Source: Callaeas wilsoni
Taxonomy: Eukaryota; Chordata; Aves; Passeriformes; Callaeidae
Direction of reading: 5' to 3'
NCBI GenBank assembly: GCA_013398955.1
Contig: VWPU01017712.1
Location: forward strand, 54,807-118,806
DNA: 64,000 nucleotides
This document shows positions 12,001-22,675 of the stretch, piece by piece (position 1 is the stretch's first letter; every line of letters begins with the position of its first letter). Below the pieces are notes generated by a model, which was not told the origin of the DNA, did not search any database, and worked only from the letters and a program-made list of their open reading frames with translations. The position numbers and the translations under genes are program-made.

Positions 12001-14168
12001 GAGGCCTGATTCACCCTTCCCTTCCCTTCCCTTCCCTTCCCTTCCCTTCCCTTCCCTTCCCTTCCCTTCTCATTATTGAGAGATTTGTTTCATTTAGAGG
12101 TACTGGGAAATCCATGGGGTTTTCAGCCATGACCACTGGCTTGGCTCCTCACCCTCTTTCAGAGCATCAGTTCAGCTTCAGACAAGCATTTCAACTTCCC
12201 AGGACACAAGTTCCTCCCTTGTTAGATGAGGATTCTAGAGGTCATAATGCAGAGGTTTAACTAAGGTTTGCTAAGCATTGGAAAATTTGAAAGAAAAGGT
12301 TTTGTCCATCAGCAAATTATTACTATCAAGATAATATTAAATTGAAATTATTTTAAAACAAATAACAGATTCATTCACTGATGATGGCCATGATAGGCAT
12401 TAAATATTTTATTTTTTAATAAGACAAAATGACCTTGACTTGCCACCCACCAGAGTAATTTTCAGATTCAATTATTTTACTATTGAATAATTAACAGTGA
12501 TGCTGATTTCCTGAACATTCAGGTTACAGAAGCTGCCAGTTTTAACTAGACTCCAAGGACTGAGCATGGGCTTTGCACTGGGCAGGTTGATACCTTCAGA
12601 TAGCTTCCAAATGTGGGTTATTTTAAAGCTTATCACTGTTTCTTTTGCTGGGAAAACACCCAATTCACCTCTCTCCGCTCTGTTTTCACAGAGCAGTGGG
12701 TTGGGAGGTGGAAAAAAGTGGCCTCAGGTTCCCTCCCTGCTTTGCAGGGCACTGGTGGCACTGCTGCAGAGCACAGGGATACCTTCACCAGGCCATAAGC
12801 TTGGCACCCAGGAGATCTGGAGGATTTCCCTCAAGCTAGTGCTCCCCAGACCTTAGAGAAATCCAAGTGGTGGCCTCAGGTCCAGATCTAGCACTGAGAA
12901 CTTCATCCTGGAAGTGATGGAGAAGCTGTGAACTATCTGTGAGCAGGACAGTATTCCCAACAGCAAGTGGGGAGCTGGAAAAAGCAGCTGCAGTAAGAGA
13001 TGGCCCTGCCACATCTCCAAGCTCCTCATGGCAGCAGCACATCCCTCCGCTGAGGTGTGAGTGCTGCTGGAGCATGATCCCTGCTGGCACTGCAAGAGAA
13101 ACCAGAGATGTGGGTCTTCGCTTTGGACGCAGCTTCAAATCCAGATCCCATTCAATGTTGAATCTCTGGGCCTCAGGGGGGAAGCTGGTGACGTGTCTCC
13201 CAGCACCATGGAAGTATATTCGACACCCCGAGGAACCTCCACCTTTAAGGCCACCAGTTCAAGCCACTGGCCAGCAGTGGCTCCACAAGATACGTGGATC
13301 GCCACTGACCTGAGTGGGCATCCAGGCACCCACCTCCCACAGACACCTCCAACCAGTGTCCAAACAAATGCTGTGCCCGCAAGTGACTCTGCTGTGGCAC
13401 CACCCTCACCAACATCTCCTGAAGAGCTGCACTGACCTCCAGGCCAGAGCCTGGGTGCTGAAATCAGCCCTGGCCCCTCTGAACATGCACACACTTGGGG
13501 CTGCACAGCCCCCGAGCCCCAAATCCTCTGAGGCACCAAGGAGGGACACCAGTTTGATTAGAGAGATGGAGCCCCTCTCCTATGAGGAAAAATAGAGAAT
13601 TGGGATTGTTCAGCCTGGAGAAGAAAAGCTTCAGGGTGACCTAACTGTGGCCTTCCAGTGCCTGAAGGAGATCCAAGAGAGCTGGAGAGGGACTTTGGAC
13701 AAGGGCCTGGAATGATAGGACAAAGGGAATGGCTTCCCACTGCCAGAGGGCAGGGTTAGATGGGATATTGGGATGAAATTCTTGGCTGTGAGGGTGGGGA
13801 GGCCCTGGCACAGGTTGTCCAGAGAAGCCGTGCCTGCCCTGCAAAGCTGTTCCAGGCCAGGTTGGATGGGGATTGGGGCAACCTGGGATGGTGGGAGGTG
13901 TCCCTGCCCATGGCAGGGGGTTGGAATTGGATGGCCTTTACGGTCTCTTCCAGCCTAAACCATTTCATGATTCCATGGTCAGCCACACCTCTGACCCCGT
14001 GCTGCCTCCTTTCTCTTTCAGGTGGCTGAAGAGGAGAGGCTCCTGCGTGGCTCCACTCGTTTGTCCTCAGGGACCTCCAGCCCAGCAGCCCTTTCCTGCT
14101 GGGCAGCCTCTCTGCTGCAGATGTGGCTTTTCCTCACTCCTGCTGTGCTGAGCCTCCCCGTGATGTGA
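2951..14168 (+). CDS. GFRA4: GFRA4, GDNF family receptor alpha 4 (3' part, six exons)
   Basis: This is the 3' part of a GPI-anchored GDNF-family co-receptor, which presents ligand to the RET tyrosine kinase at the neuronal surface. Joining 2951-3031, 6355-6700, 9855-9964, 11356-11490, 11713-11870 and 14022-14168 gives one open frame of 325 residues with a GT-AG intron at every junction. Seen in order are a linker ([12 protein letters not shown]), cysteine-rich domain 2 with 13 Cys and the family motif RRRQTIVP, domain 3 ([22 protein letters not shown]), and a hydrophobic C-terminus with no cytoplasmic tail. The [16 protein letters not shown] linker and the ATRN neighbour favour GFRA4 over GFRA1, GFRA2 or GFRA3. 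The full bird protein should be about 430 residues, so roughly 105 residues (signal peptide and domain 1) lie left of the window. Three N-glycosylation sequons (NST, NAS, NGT) are visible. I see no frameshift or stop. Confidence 0.93.
3032..6354 (+). other. GFRA4 intron
   Basis: This 3.3-kb intron carries no recognisable CR1. It has a short ATT/TTA microsatellite at 6069-6094. I see no coding signal, and the frames across 3.6-4.2 kb and 5.4-6.0 kb have no recognisable domains. Confidence 0.8.
6069..6094. repeat. ATT/TTA microsatellite
   Basis: Short imperfect attatt run in a GFRA4 intron. Confidence 0.85.
6355..6700 (+). CDS. GFRA4: GFRA4 exon: cysteine-rich domain 2 (ligand-binding)
   Basis: This 346-nt exon follows a cacccctcag acceptor and ends at gtagtg. 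It starts with two bases and ends with two bases of split codons. It holds 13 cysteines in the GFRA spacing: [53 protein letters not shown]. Domain 2 is the main ligand-binding module of the family. Third codon positions are strongly G or C, which sets the exon apart from the flanking introns. Confidence 0.96.
7206..7246. repeat. TA microsatellite
   Basis: Imperfect (TA)n with ctata interruptions in a GFRA4 intron. Confidence 0.95.
7280..7636 (+). mobile_element. CR1 LINE fragment
   Basis: This 5'-truncated copy shows gagagggactttggac, ggccctggcacagggtgcc, ggccaggttggatgggg, cccatggcagggggtgg and a ttccaacccaaatcatt end. It is inserted in sense in a GFRA4 intron. Confidence 0.88.
9712..9732. 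repeat. Perfect 10-bp-arm palindrome
   Basis: ttgttcaaac, one t, gtttgaacaa. It sits 122 bp upstream of a GFRA4 exon. Confidence 0.95.
9855..9964 (+). CDS. GFRA4: GFRA4 exon: start of domain 3
   Basis: This 110-nt exon has acceptor ctccaccag and donor gtaaga. Its first base completes the Arg codon split from the previous exon, and it ends with the first base of a Gly codon. It encodes [30 protein letters not shown]. The [11 protein letters not shown] pattern is typical of GFRA domain 3. Confidence 0.94.
10005..10044. repeat. 20-bp tandem duplication
   Basis: gggtgggaaatgtctcctc(c/t) occurs twice head to tail, 40 bp after the donor of the GFRA4 exon ending at 9964. Confidence 0.95.
10095..10217 (-). 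mobile_element. CR1 LINE 3' fragment
   Basis: The inverted 3' end catagaatcatggaatggtt is followed by ggttggaagggacct and gcagggacacctttcactag. About 120 bp remain. Confidence 0.88.
10691..11066 (+). mobile_element. CR1 LINE fragment
   Basis: Starts at the ctcagcctggagaataaaag box and runs through ctggcacagggtgcccaggg to a cattccgtgattctctga end. Confidence 0.88.
11356..11490 (+). CDS. GFRA4: GFRA4 exon: domain 3, middle
   Basis: This 135-nt exon has acceptor tcctggcag and donor gtaagt. It encodes [41 protein letters not shown]. The PNYID..S..APWC core is diagnostic of the GFRA family. There are two N-glycosylation sequons, NST and NAS. Confidence 0.95.
11713..11870 (+). CDS. GFRA4: GFRA4 exon: end of domain 3 and hinge
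   Basis: This 158-nt exon has acceptor ccacaaaag and donor gtagga and ends on a whole codon. It encodes [13 protein letters not shown] and then a Pro/Thr- and charge-rich hinge ending [17 protein letters not shown] is conserved across GFRA1, GFRA2 and GFRA4. NGT is a third glycosylation sequon. Confidence 0.93.
12013..12069. repeat. CCCTT microsatellite
   Basis: About 11 uninterrupted ccctt units (pyrimidine-only on the plus strand), about 140 bp after a GFRA4 donor. Confidence 0.97.
13567..13976 (+). mobile_element. CR1 LINE fragment next to last GFRA4 exon
   Basis: Starts near ggagcccctctcctatgagg and continues with ttcagcctggagaagaaaag, ggtggggaggccctggcaca and a ccatttcatgattccatgg end. 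Its 3' end lies about 45 bp before the acceptor of the GPI-signal exon. Confidence 0.88.
14022..14168 (+). CDS. GFRA4: GFRA4 terminal coding exon: GPI-anchor signal
   Basis: This coding part has acceptor ctttctctttcag and is 147 nt with stop TGA. It encodes [10 protein letters not shown], a run of small residues ([15 protein letters not shown]) that can hold the GPI attachment site, and a hydrophobic end ([18 protein letters not shown]) with no following charged tail. That layout is expected for a GPI signal. The exact attachment residue cannot be fixed by eye. Confidence 0.88.
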   Translation: MAEEERLLRGSTRLSSGTSSPAALSCWAASLLQMWLFLTPAVLSLPVM

Positions 14169-15810
14169 GGTGGGGCAGGCACACACCAAGCAGAGACTCA
14201 ATTTGTGTTGGTTTCTTTACTAAACAACCAGACCAGTAACTTTTTCAGGAGGGAGGCAGGGAGAAGGGAGTGGATGGGAAGGCAAGGTGAGTGTTTGGGC
14301 ATCCCTTCCTCCTCCTCATCTGTCTGCCAGTTTATTTGATTTTATATGATCAGCATTGTTGACAACCAGCTCATTCTTGGTCCTGGTCACCTTTCCACAC
14401 CACAGCTTGGTTGTTGTTTCTCCAGCTCTCTATGGATAGGGTTGGAGCCATGGACAATTGTCTTGGAAAAGATGAAGGAGAGAGTTGATCCAAGAAATGA
14501 GACTGCAAAGGAAGTGCTTTTTCCTGCCCCAGCCAAGAGGGGAAAGACTTTTGACGGATGGATGGATGAGTGGATGACCTGTCAGGAAGCCCTGACTCAT
14601 GTTGAGGGGCTCTTGACAGGACATGTCAAGTGATGTGGAGTTCAGACTGTCTCCAGGGTTGCTCAGGACCTGAAGGAAAACCCACCTGGTTCCTTCAGAC
14701 TGAAGAAACCAGAGCACTGGTGAGAAGGTGGTTGGTTTTGTTCACTGGAAGGGAACCTGAAGCACCTCTGGGGAGGACCAAGTAACTACACTCAAACTGG
14801 TTGGCAGAGATTATCCACCCTCCCAAAACCATGGCCAGAGTGCAACCAGCATCCACGTCCCAGCTGTCACCTGCCCCTCGGGCCCTCCTTCCTAGGGAAA
14901 CCTGTGTCATGTATTGATGCTGTTCAGGAAGAAACACATGTGTTGCATTTTGGTTTTGGCTGAATTTTTTGTGCCCCAACCCAAGCATCTCTATCCACTG
15001 GTCCTGTACAGTGTTTGGGGCATTTTTTGTCACATCCAAAGAACCAGAGGCCAATATTGTCCCACTCCAGGCCACCCTCTCTCCATCAGGGGTCAGTGTG
15101 TGAGCGTGTGGGCAGGATTCCATGTGAGCCCAAGACATCCCAGTCTCATGTGCTACCTGTGCATCCACTGGCCTCATAGGCATGGGGTCTTCAGCCAAGG
15201 GACTTCATTCGTTTTCCTAGGAAGAGATAGGATAGGAGAGGTTTGCTAGATACCACCCTGAAGACAGAAATACCCAGCCAAGAAAGGCCAAGTCATGAAT
15301 TACGCCATGGGTAGGGACTAGATTGCTATGGTTTCCCCTCCTTGAAGAACTGGCAGAAGCAACCACCTGTGTCCAGGTGAGCAGGTGAAGGGCTTTGCCT
15401 CTTGCCAGGTCCTATTTTTTCAGTCAAGATGTCATTTAAACAAAGGCTGCTGATGTGACCCTTTCTACTGAGCTGCAGCCAGAGCTCAGGGAAGGAAGGT
15501 GAGGACAAATGTCTCTCTGGTGTCTTGGGGCACAGAGAGGCAGATGTGTGACCTTGGACTACCTGAGCATCCCAGGGTCTTTCCTCAAGGAGGTGAGCTG
15601 AGGATCCCAGTGCCCTCTTGGGGGGCTGAACCCCTTTACTACCTTAAGCCAGGAAAGAAGATGGTAAGGAAGAGTGAGAAGCTTTCCCAGGAAAAATGCT
15701 TACCCAGACTGAGCGCCATGGGAGGAAGAGCAGTAGCCCCAGAATTCCCCTCAGTGTATTTAGGCCTGGCCTTTGCAGCAGTCCATTTATTCCTTGGTTT
15801 TTGCTCCTCC

Positions 15811-15816
15811 AATAAA
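15811..15816 (+). terminator. Poly(A) signal AATAAA, proximal GFRA4 candidate
   Basis: A canonical hexamer lies 1.64 kb after the GFRA4 stop. The flanking DNA (ctcctccAATAAAtatcatt) lacks an obvious GT-rich downstream element, so use is uncertain. Confidence 0.4.
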
Positions 15817-16934
15817 TATCATTAATTCCTTGGCATTTGAATGCATGGAAAGGCTTTAGGAAGCATCTGACACAGCAAAGTCCATCGCTTTTTATTCCCA
15901 TTTCCTGCAAAACCTCTCCCATTGTTTATTGCTTCAGATTTTGCTGAGAAACGGCAGCAACTTCCCTGGCTTTTGTTCCAACAAGAAATCACTCTGGTTT
16001 TCAGTTGAACACCTGTGGATGTGTCTGACATGAACAGAAATCCTCCTGCTGCATCCTGTCCGAAGTGCTGCTCCTTGAGGTCCTCAGGGCTGTAGCACTC
16101 GGTTTTCCTAATCCAAGGTTGTGCAAAGGAACACACCAAATTCCGAGGCTTGTGTGCAGGGTGACAAGTCAGAGCCTGAGCTAAAAGTTGTGTGGGAGAA
16201 CTTCATGGCCAAGGGGCTCACTCAGATCAGGAAAGCAGACAAGGAGGGAGAGCCACAGGCGGGAAGGTCCTTTCAGAGTGCCCGTATACGTGCGCAGAGT
16301 TGCTGCAAATGCCTCCCCTTTATCCAGGACATCAGTGTCTTCTGAGAGACCAAGCGACACAACTGCGACCTGCAACTCTGCAAAACCTGTGTCCTCTGAG
16401 CTGCAGGTAGGAGAGGGATGAAACTCTGATTGCTCAGCCCTTCAAAGGCAAGGAACTACCTCAACACCACGAGGTCATGCTGGGAATCGCATTCTTCTGC
16501 CCCTTTCCAGTCCTGTAGTCATGCCCTGCCTTTCCACACACCTGGCCCCATCAAGCCCGTCTCCACCAGCTTTTAATCGAGCACAGGCTCAGTGTCGGCA
16601 GAGGATGGGGATACAAGTGACAGCTGCTTTCCAGGAGCACCCTCTCCTGTGTCTCTTGTATGTCAGTGTCAGTGGTGTTGAAATGCCACTTTGCCATTTC
16701 CTTCTTATTCAGCAGAGAAAGAGTTTTTCTGGGTGGACAGGAGGCCTGGTGGCCCCACCTCACCTCTCCCTTCAGACTGGTATGCTGTAAAAAGAGGTAT
16801 GGAGAATCCTCCTCAAGGACTGGATGGGATGGAGGAAACCTCCAGAGGTTGCCCAGTCCCAGTACCATGTTCCACATCAGCACCTACTTTAACAATTTCA
16901 GCGAGAGACATCATCACCTCCCCTGGCTTTCTAG

Positions 16935-17070
16935 CATAGAATCATGAAATGGGTCAGGTGGGACCTTAAAGCTCATCTCGTTCCAGCCCCCCAGCCATGG
17001 GCAGGGACGCCTTCCACTAGACCAGGTTTTTCCAAGCCCCATCCAGCCTGGCCTTGGACACTTCCAGGGG
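16935..17070 (-). mobile_element. CR1 LINE 3' fragment
   Basis: Inverted 3' end (catagaatcatgaaatgggt) followed by atgggcagggacgccttcca and tggccttggacacttccagg. It may lie inside the GFRA4 3' UTR. Confidence 0.85.
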
Positions 17071-18066
17071 TATCTTGCTTTAACGACTCTGTAGATGTTA
17101 GTTGTCTTTACGCATCAGAGCCCAACGAGACCCTCAGCTCCCATGTCCTGTCCTCCAAGCCCTGTCCCAGGCCAGGTCCTGCCCTCCTGGGTGTTACCCG
17201 TGGTTCAGAGATGCTTCAGAATGAAGTGAATGAGGCACAGAGCAAGGAGCCTCTCACCCAGCAGGAAAGAGTTGGGGGGTGGGAATTTAAAAAAAAAAAT
17301 TATCCCAAACTTTCATGGCTTTTTTCTGATTATTTCACTCTTTTCACCAATAATTAATGCTGATTCTCCCTCCAAGCTTGTTCATGAATCAAACTTTTCA
17401 AAACAGGATGACTTTTGAACCTTTTCTTTGGAGGAAGCAAACATGATTACTCTCCTCCCACCCACCAACATGCATGCACAGGCCACTGCTTTTTCCTTGT
17501 GAAAAGTCAGTATTTTTTTTGGACGAAATTCCATCTCTGCTGAATTCTGTGAAGTGAACCACGGATCTTCATTTTTAAGTCTCTTGATTAACCACAGAAG
17601 TAATAGCAGCTGCTTGTGAAGGCAAAAGACTGAGTGAGCCAAGAGATAGAAAGGGAGACAATTTTTTTTTTAGGAATTACTCCATTCCTGAGGACTTCCA
17701 TAAGCACAAAGAAGAGTCATGGGAAAAAGAAAGGGAAAAAAACCACAGTAAAAGAACCAGCCAGACTTTCTGTAGCCACTGAACTCTATTTTTTTGGCTG
17801 CACGGCCCTACTCCCTGTGGGTTGGCAGCCCTGAGAGCCTGTGAAATATTGTGTATGTACTTATACTTGTCACGTCCTGTCGTCATGTACAGCATTGTCC
17901 AGGCCGGAGCAGGAGCTGGGAGGGAGACCCAGGGCTGGGAGACGGTGCTGGGGCAGGAAGCCCACGTGTGCACCTCCACGAGGGGAGGGTGGCGGGTGTC
18001 AGCCCATCCTAGGGTCAAACTTGTACTTAGCTTTTCTGTACATGTCAATATCCAAACATATCCATG

Positions 18067-18072
18067 AATAAA
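18067..18072 (+). terminator. Poly(A) signal AATAAA, distal GFRA4 candidate
   Basis: A canonical hexamer lies in an AT-rich, TGTA-containing context (ctgtacatg upstream), which is typical of transcript ends. It is 3.9 kb past the stop. Confidence 0.45.
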
Positions 18073-18248
18073 GCACACACGCGTTTTCCTGACCCCCTCC
18101 TGTCTGCCATGACAGCTTGGCCCTGCCGGCACGTCCAGGATGGTGCTGAGCTCACTGCTCCTGTGCTGTAAAGGCAGCTGGAAGAAATGGGGGGATGTTT
18201 TGTGGGGGTTGAAACAGTGGTGGGGCTCAGATGAGCCGTGCTTGGCCG

Positions 18249-18572
18249 GAATCATAGAATCCTAGGATATCCTCAGCTGGAAGGGACCCACAGAGATCAT
18301 CAAATCCAGCCCCTGGCCCTGCACAGACCCCCCAACAACCCCACCCTGGGCCCCCCTGGCAGCGCTGTCCAAACGCTCCTGGAGCGCTGGCAGAGCTGGG
18401 AATGTGCCCATTCCCTGGGGAGCCTGGGCAGTGCCCAGCACCCTCTGGGGGAAGAACCTTCCCTGATCTCCAGCCTGAGCCTCCCTGACAGAGCTCCAGT
18501 TCACTCAGGTCTTGTCCCTGGTTTCAGAGAGCAGAGATGGGAGCTGTCCCTCGGGAGGAAGCTGCAGACAGC
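18249..18572 (-). mobile_element. CR1 LINE fragment (second subfamily)
   Basis: The inverted copy starts gaatcatagaatcctaggat and includes cctggcagcgctgtccaaac and ctctgggggaagaacc. It matches 35818-36060 closely. Confidence 0.85.
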
Positions 18573-19984
18573 TCGGAGGTCTCCTCTCAGCTCCAAACTC
18601 AGCTCCAATCTGGTGTCTTGCAGCAAGGAGGGGTGACAGGTGAAAAACAGCTCTGCTGAGAGGGAGAGCCATCAGTGTTGCTGGGGAAGGAGACACGAGT
18701 CCCCACACAGGTCCCGGGGCTGTTTGTGTTGCCTGCAGGGAGGAAACATGCAAAGGTTTGGGAGCAATTTGGGGCAGATTTGGCTCAAAGCTGGTGCTAG
18801 CACAGGAAGAGGGAGGCACTGCAAGATAGAGCAGGGATGGGAATAATTGCATCTGCAGTTAGGGGCCTGTGGAGCCACTGACGCCAAATTGTCACCGTGT
18901 GACCCACTGAGTGGAAGTAACTGGCAAAAGCTGATGCTGAACCCCTGTGCTGGGCACAGGAGGAAGGGAGATGGAGGAGAAGGGAGGGTGATGGTTCATG
19001 CCAGCCAGGAATACTTCTGTCTGTGCCAAGAACATCTGTGAGCTATTTTTGGCAACTTAAAAAAATGAAAGAAATCAGAGGAAAATTTATTAAAGGCAAA
19101 CTGAATGTTTTCTTGCCAATTCTGGGTGGGAAAAAAATCTAGAAAACAAATGTATGTGAAGTTTATGTAAAAATAATGAGTGGAATTCAAGACAGTTCTT
19201 AAAGTGAGTTCAAGGTTGAAGACGTAAACATAGTATGTTTTCCTCCCAAAAATCATGTTTGCCTTCATGTGTGCATGGACCAGCTGAGGATGTGGAGGAG
19301 GAGCAAAACCTGAGGGTTAGGGATGGACTTAGACTCTCCCCAAAGCCTTTTCCCTCCCGACAGCGCCCAGGCTGGAGTTTTGCTGACTCAAAGGACAATT
19401 CCTGTGAAGGTTCCAGCCAGCTGAACCTCAGACGTGCTGAGAAAGCCTTGCAGGTCTGAGGGACTTTCCCTGGCTGCTGGCAAGCAGCTGCTCGACCAAG
19501 GTCAGCACCCAAAACGCTGCTGGGGCCAGTGCAGGGCCACACAGTGACGGGGTGACAGGAGCTGCTGGGCTTCAGGGGGCCCTGGTGTTGAAGGAGATCT
19601 TGGGACTCGCCAGTGGGATTCCCCCAGGCTCTGCAGCAGGACAGCCCGCCTGCTCAGATGGGTGCGGGGCAGAGCACAGGGCTGGCTGCAGCAACCCTGC
19701 CCTGGGATGTAACAACTGGCTCCAAGAAAGCCTGGAAATCTTCCTAAATTTAGGGTGAGGAGATTCTGGAGCAGGAGGAGCACTAACAGCTGGAAGAAGC
19801 TTTGGCTGACCCTCATTTCTACCCCATCTCTGGGTCTGGGTGTGGTTTTGGGGGTGCTGGCTGTGCCCACAACAGAACTGAGCGCCGCTCCCTCCTGCAG
19901 CCACAGACATCAAACACTGAGGAAAGAGCAGAGGAAGTGGTTTTCCACATTCCCAGAGAAAAGGTCTTACAACCTCTGTAGCCC

Positions 19985-20112
19985 CCAGGACAGGATGGAC
20001 AGGGCTTGGAGCAACCTGGTCTAGTGGAAGGTGTCCCTGCCCTTGGCAGGGGGCTTGGAATAGATGGGCTTTGAAGTCCCTTCCAGCCCAAACCATTCCC
20101 TGGTTCCGTGAC
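19985..20112 (+). mobile_element. CR1 LINE 3' fragment
   Basis: The last ~130 bp of CR1: ggagcaacctggtctagtgg, ggcagggggcttgga and a cccaaaccattccctggttc end. Confidence 0.82.
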
Positions 20113-21025
20113 AGACCAGAGCCTGGGGCAGCACTGGAGGTTTGGAGGAGAGACCTGCAGACAGGGCCCACAATCCCTATCACACTGTGACTGCAGACAC
20201 AGCACAAGTAAAATCCTTCAGCTGGTGTTCAACGGCTGCAAGGGGGTGTTGGAATCAGAAACAACCATTTACCATGCATTATCTCCAAGCGAACGGTGCT
20301 AAAATGCTGATGGGGGGGGTGCATCTTGCTTTGGTTATTAAAACACTGAATTTCTGCAGAAACAGTGGATGTCTGCCAAAGGGAAGAGCTGAAGCATTAG
20401 CTCTGACATGAAAAATGTTCAAGTCATTTTGTGGGGTTTCTTTTCTAAGGAGAAGTCGAAATGATTTCTGGTCAGAGCAAAGATCCCAGGGAACACGTCA
20501 GTGGAAATCCTGCCAGTCACTGTGTTGGAGGCACATTGTGGCTGCAGCCTGGAAAGCAGAGCTGATAAAACAGCCGGCGAGCTGCAGATGGGATGGATGG
20601 ATGGAGACCCCAGTAATGTCTGTGCTCTGCTCTAATTCCCCATCCAAACAGTACTTCACGATCAGCCATCACAATCCAGACCTACCCACTAAAGTTCTGC
20701 TTCCAAATTAAATTCAGAGATCAGCGTGAGGACTAGGAGAGATTAAATCCCATCCTCCCATGGCTTTGCTGGTCACCACAGATGGGGGGAGATCAGAAAC
20801 AGCACCAGCCCTGCTGGCTGTGGGCTCATGGAGCTGCACCTGTGCTTCTTGTCAGCTGCAGGGAAATAGAAGGATGCTGTCCTGCTTGGTAGAGCCAGAG
20901 TGGCCCAGTCAGTGTTTTTTTGGCTAAATTCCCTGCAGATGTGGTTTCTGAGTGATGCATGTGGCCTGAGTGAAGGCCCAGGAATACAGAGAAGAGAGGG
21001 AAGGAAGGGCCTGGTCCTGCAGCTG

Positions 21026-21290
21026 ATCACAGAATCATGGAATACTTTGAGTTGGAAGGGGCTGTAAAAATCACCTTTTTCCACTCCTGCCATGGGCAGG
21101 GACACCTCCCACTGTCCCAGAGTGCTCCAAGCCCTGTCCAACCTGGCCTTGGACACTTCCAGGGATGGGGCAGCCACAGCTTCCCTGAGCAACCTGTGCC
21201 AGGGCCTTACACCCTCACAGGGACGAATTTCTTCCCAATATCCCAATTTCCCTGCCCTCTGTCAGTGGGAAGACATTCCTCCATCCTAAC
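21026..21290 (-). mobile_element. CR1 LINE fragment
   Basis: Inverted copy beginning atcacagaatcatggaatac, then ccatgggcagggacacctcc and gggatggggcagccacagct. Confidence 0.87.
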
Positions 21291-22675
21291 CCTACATGCC
21301 ATTGAAAAGCATCCAATTTCAATGCAGTTTGAGCCCTCAGATCTTGCTCCTTGTTTGTGGGGAGTATTTACCTCTTCTTCTGACATCTCTAGTGCACATC
21401 CCAAATCCCAAGTTTGTCACTGATTCTCTGGAGTCACCAAGGAGAAGAGGTGCCTCTAGGACACCATGTACCTTACTCAGAGCTTCCATAGGGTGATGAT
21501 GATGATGTCCCAGAATCATGTGGTCAAGGCTGTCAGGACTCTCTGACACTGCCTGGGGAGGTGTTGCTGTTCCCGGCCGTCCTGCAATGGGGAACGTGAG
21601 GAGCTCAGCCCACCTCCAGTGATGCTGGCACCTGGGTCCAGAAGCCTCATTACCAGGCAGAAAACTCATCAGCAGGTGCTGTCACCTCATTAGAAAATCT
21701 CCCCCATCTTATGCCTTTGGCAAGATCTCAGTGATTCCACTTTGTCACTGCAATCCCTGCTTTGCTACTTGATTAATTCAGAAGCCAAAAACCCCAGGGA
21801 GAAATTCAAGAACATCTGCTAATTCTTTTTGCCCAAATGGCAATGCATTAGCTATGGAACTCTGGCTGTTTTGTACACCTCTCTTCCTCCTCTCTTCCAT
21901 CAATGGGGAAAAGAGGAAATGTTGGTGCTTTTGTCATATTGTAGATGATTTACCACCAATCAGAGATGTGGAACAATCCAAGAGCTGCCACCTTTTCTTG
22001 GGTGGAAGAAACACCACGCAGCCTCCAATCCAGGATTTCTGGGGGAGTTAAATTGTTTTTTAAAAAGACCTGAAGTCGCTTCTTCCTGTAGGTGGTTGAT
22101 ATTTAAGGTTTGTGGAAAGAAAAGCTGGACAGCAAATTCCTCTCTGGCTCCTGACCCAAAACCATTCATTAATGACAGCTGATGACAAAGATCACCATCC
22201 TGGATGTACACAAAGCCTTGGAAAACCTTCATGCTCTCTTCCCTTCCTTGCCTTCAAACCTCTTTTCTTTGCTACAACACAAGAAAAATCAGAGCAGGGA
22301 TGAAAAATGGCCCCATCCCTCTGTGGTTTTTCCTGCTGTCCAAAATAAACTTAAAGGAGCTTTAAAACCACTACCCCCTGCCCATTTCATTTCATGTTGG
22401 GACACCCCATGCTGTGCTGTCAGCCTGGCATCCTCCGCTCAGCTCTGCGGCAATTGCTGGGAATTGGGCTCCTGCATCCTAGTTTAATGCCATGGAATGA
22501 AGCAGCACAACAGTCTGCAGAGGCCATGGTGACTGAAACCTTCATGGCTCATAAATGTCAGGTTCAACTCTGCTTCATCCCAGCAGTGCTTAATTTCAAA
22601 GTTGGAGAGTGACATAAAAATAAATGGAGAACAACAGATTGCGTCCCGGCGGGACTCGGACTGTGGATGCCTGGG

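Larger units (their letters stand above)
11871..14021 (+). other. GFRA4 last intron
   Basis: This 2.15-kb intron holds a pyrimidine microsatellite at 12013-12069 and a sense CR1 at 13567-13976 that ends about 45 bp before the acceptor. A candidate branch point is ctgac at 13991-13995. The rest is unique sequence with no coding signal. Confidence 0.8.
14169..18072 (+). other. GFRA4: GFRA4 3' UTR (candidate extent)
   Basis: No coding sequence is seen after the TGA at 14166-14168. Two plus-strand AATAAA hexamers could end the message, at 15811 and at 18067. The stretch is free of repeats except for one antisense CR1 at 16935-17070. If the distal signal is used, that CR1 lies inside the 3' UTR. 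The extent is inference. Confidence 0.45.

Noticed and set aside
2951..14168. Identity as GFRA1 or GFRA2 rather than GFRA4
   Set aside because: The linker ([16 protein letters not shown]) and the neighbouring ATRN, not ATRNL1, fit GFRA4. A tree would settle it.
22640..22675. Retroviral primer-binding site next to the LTR-like block
   Set aside because: The stretch is tRNA-like in GC pattern but lacks the TGG start directly after the LTR end in either orientation.
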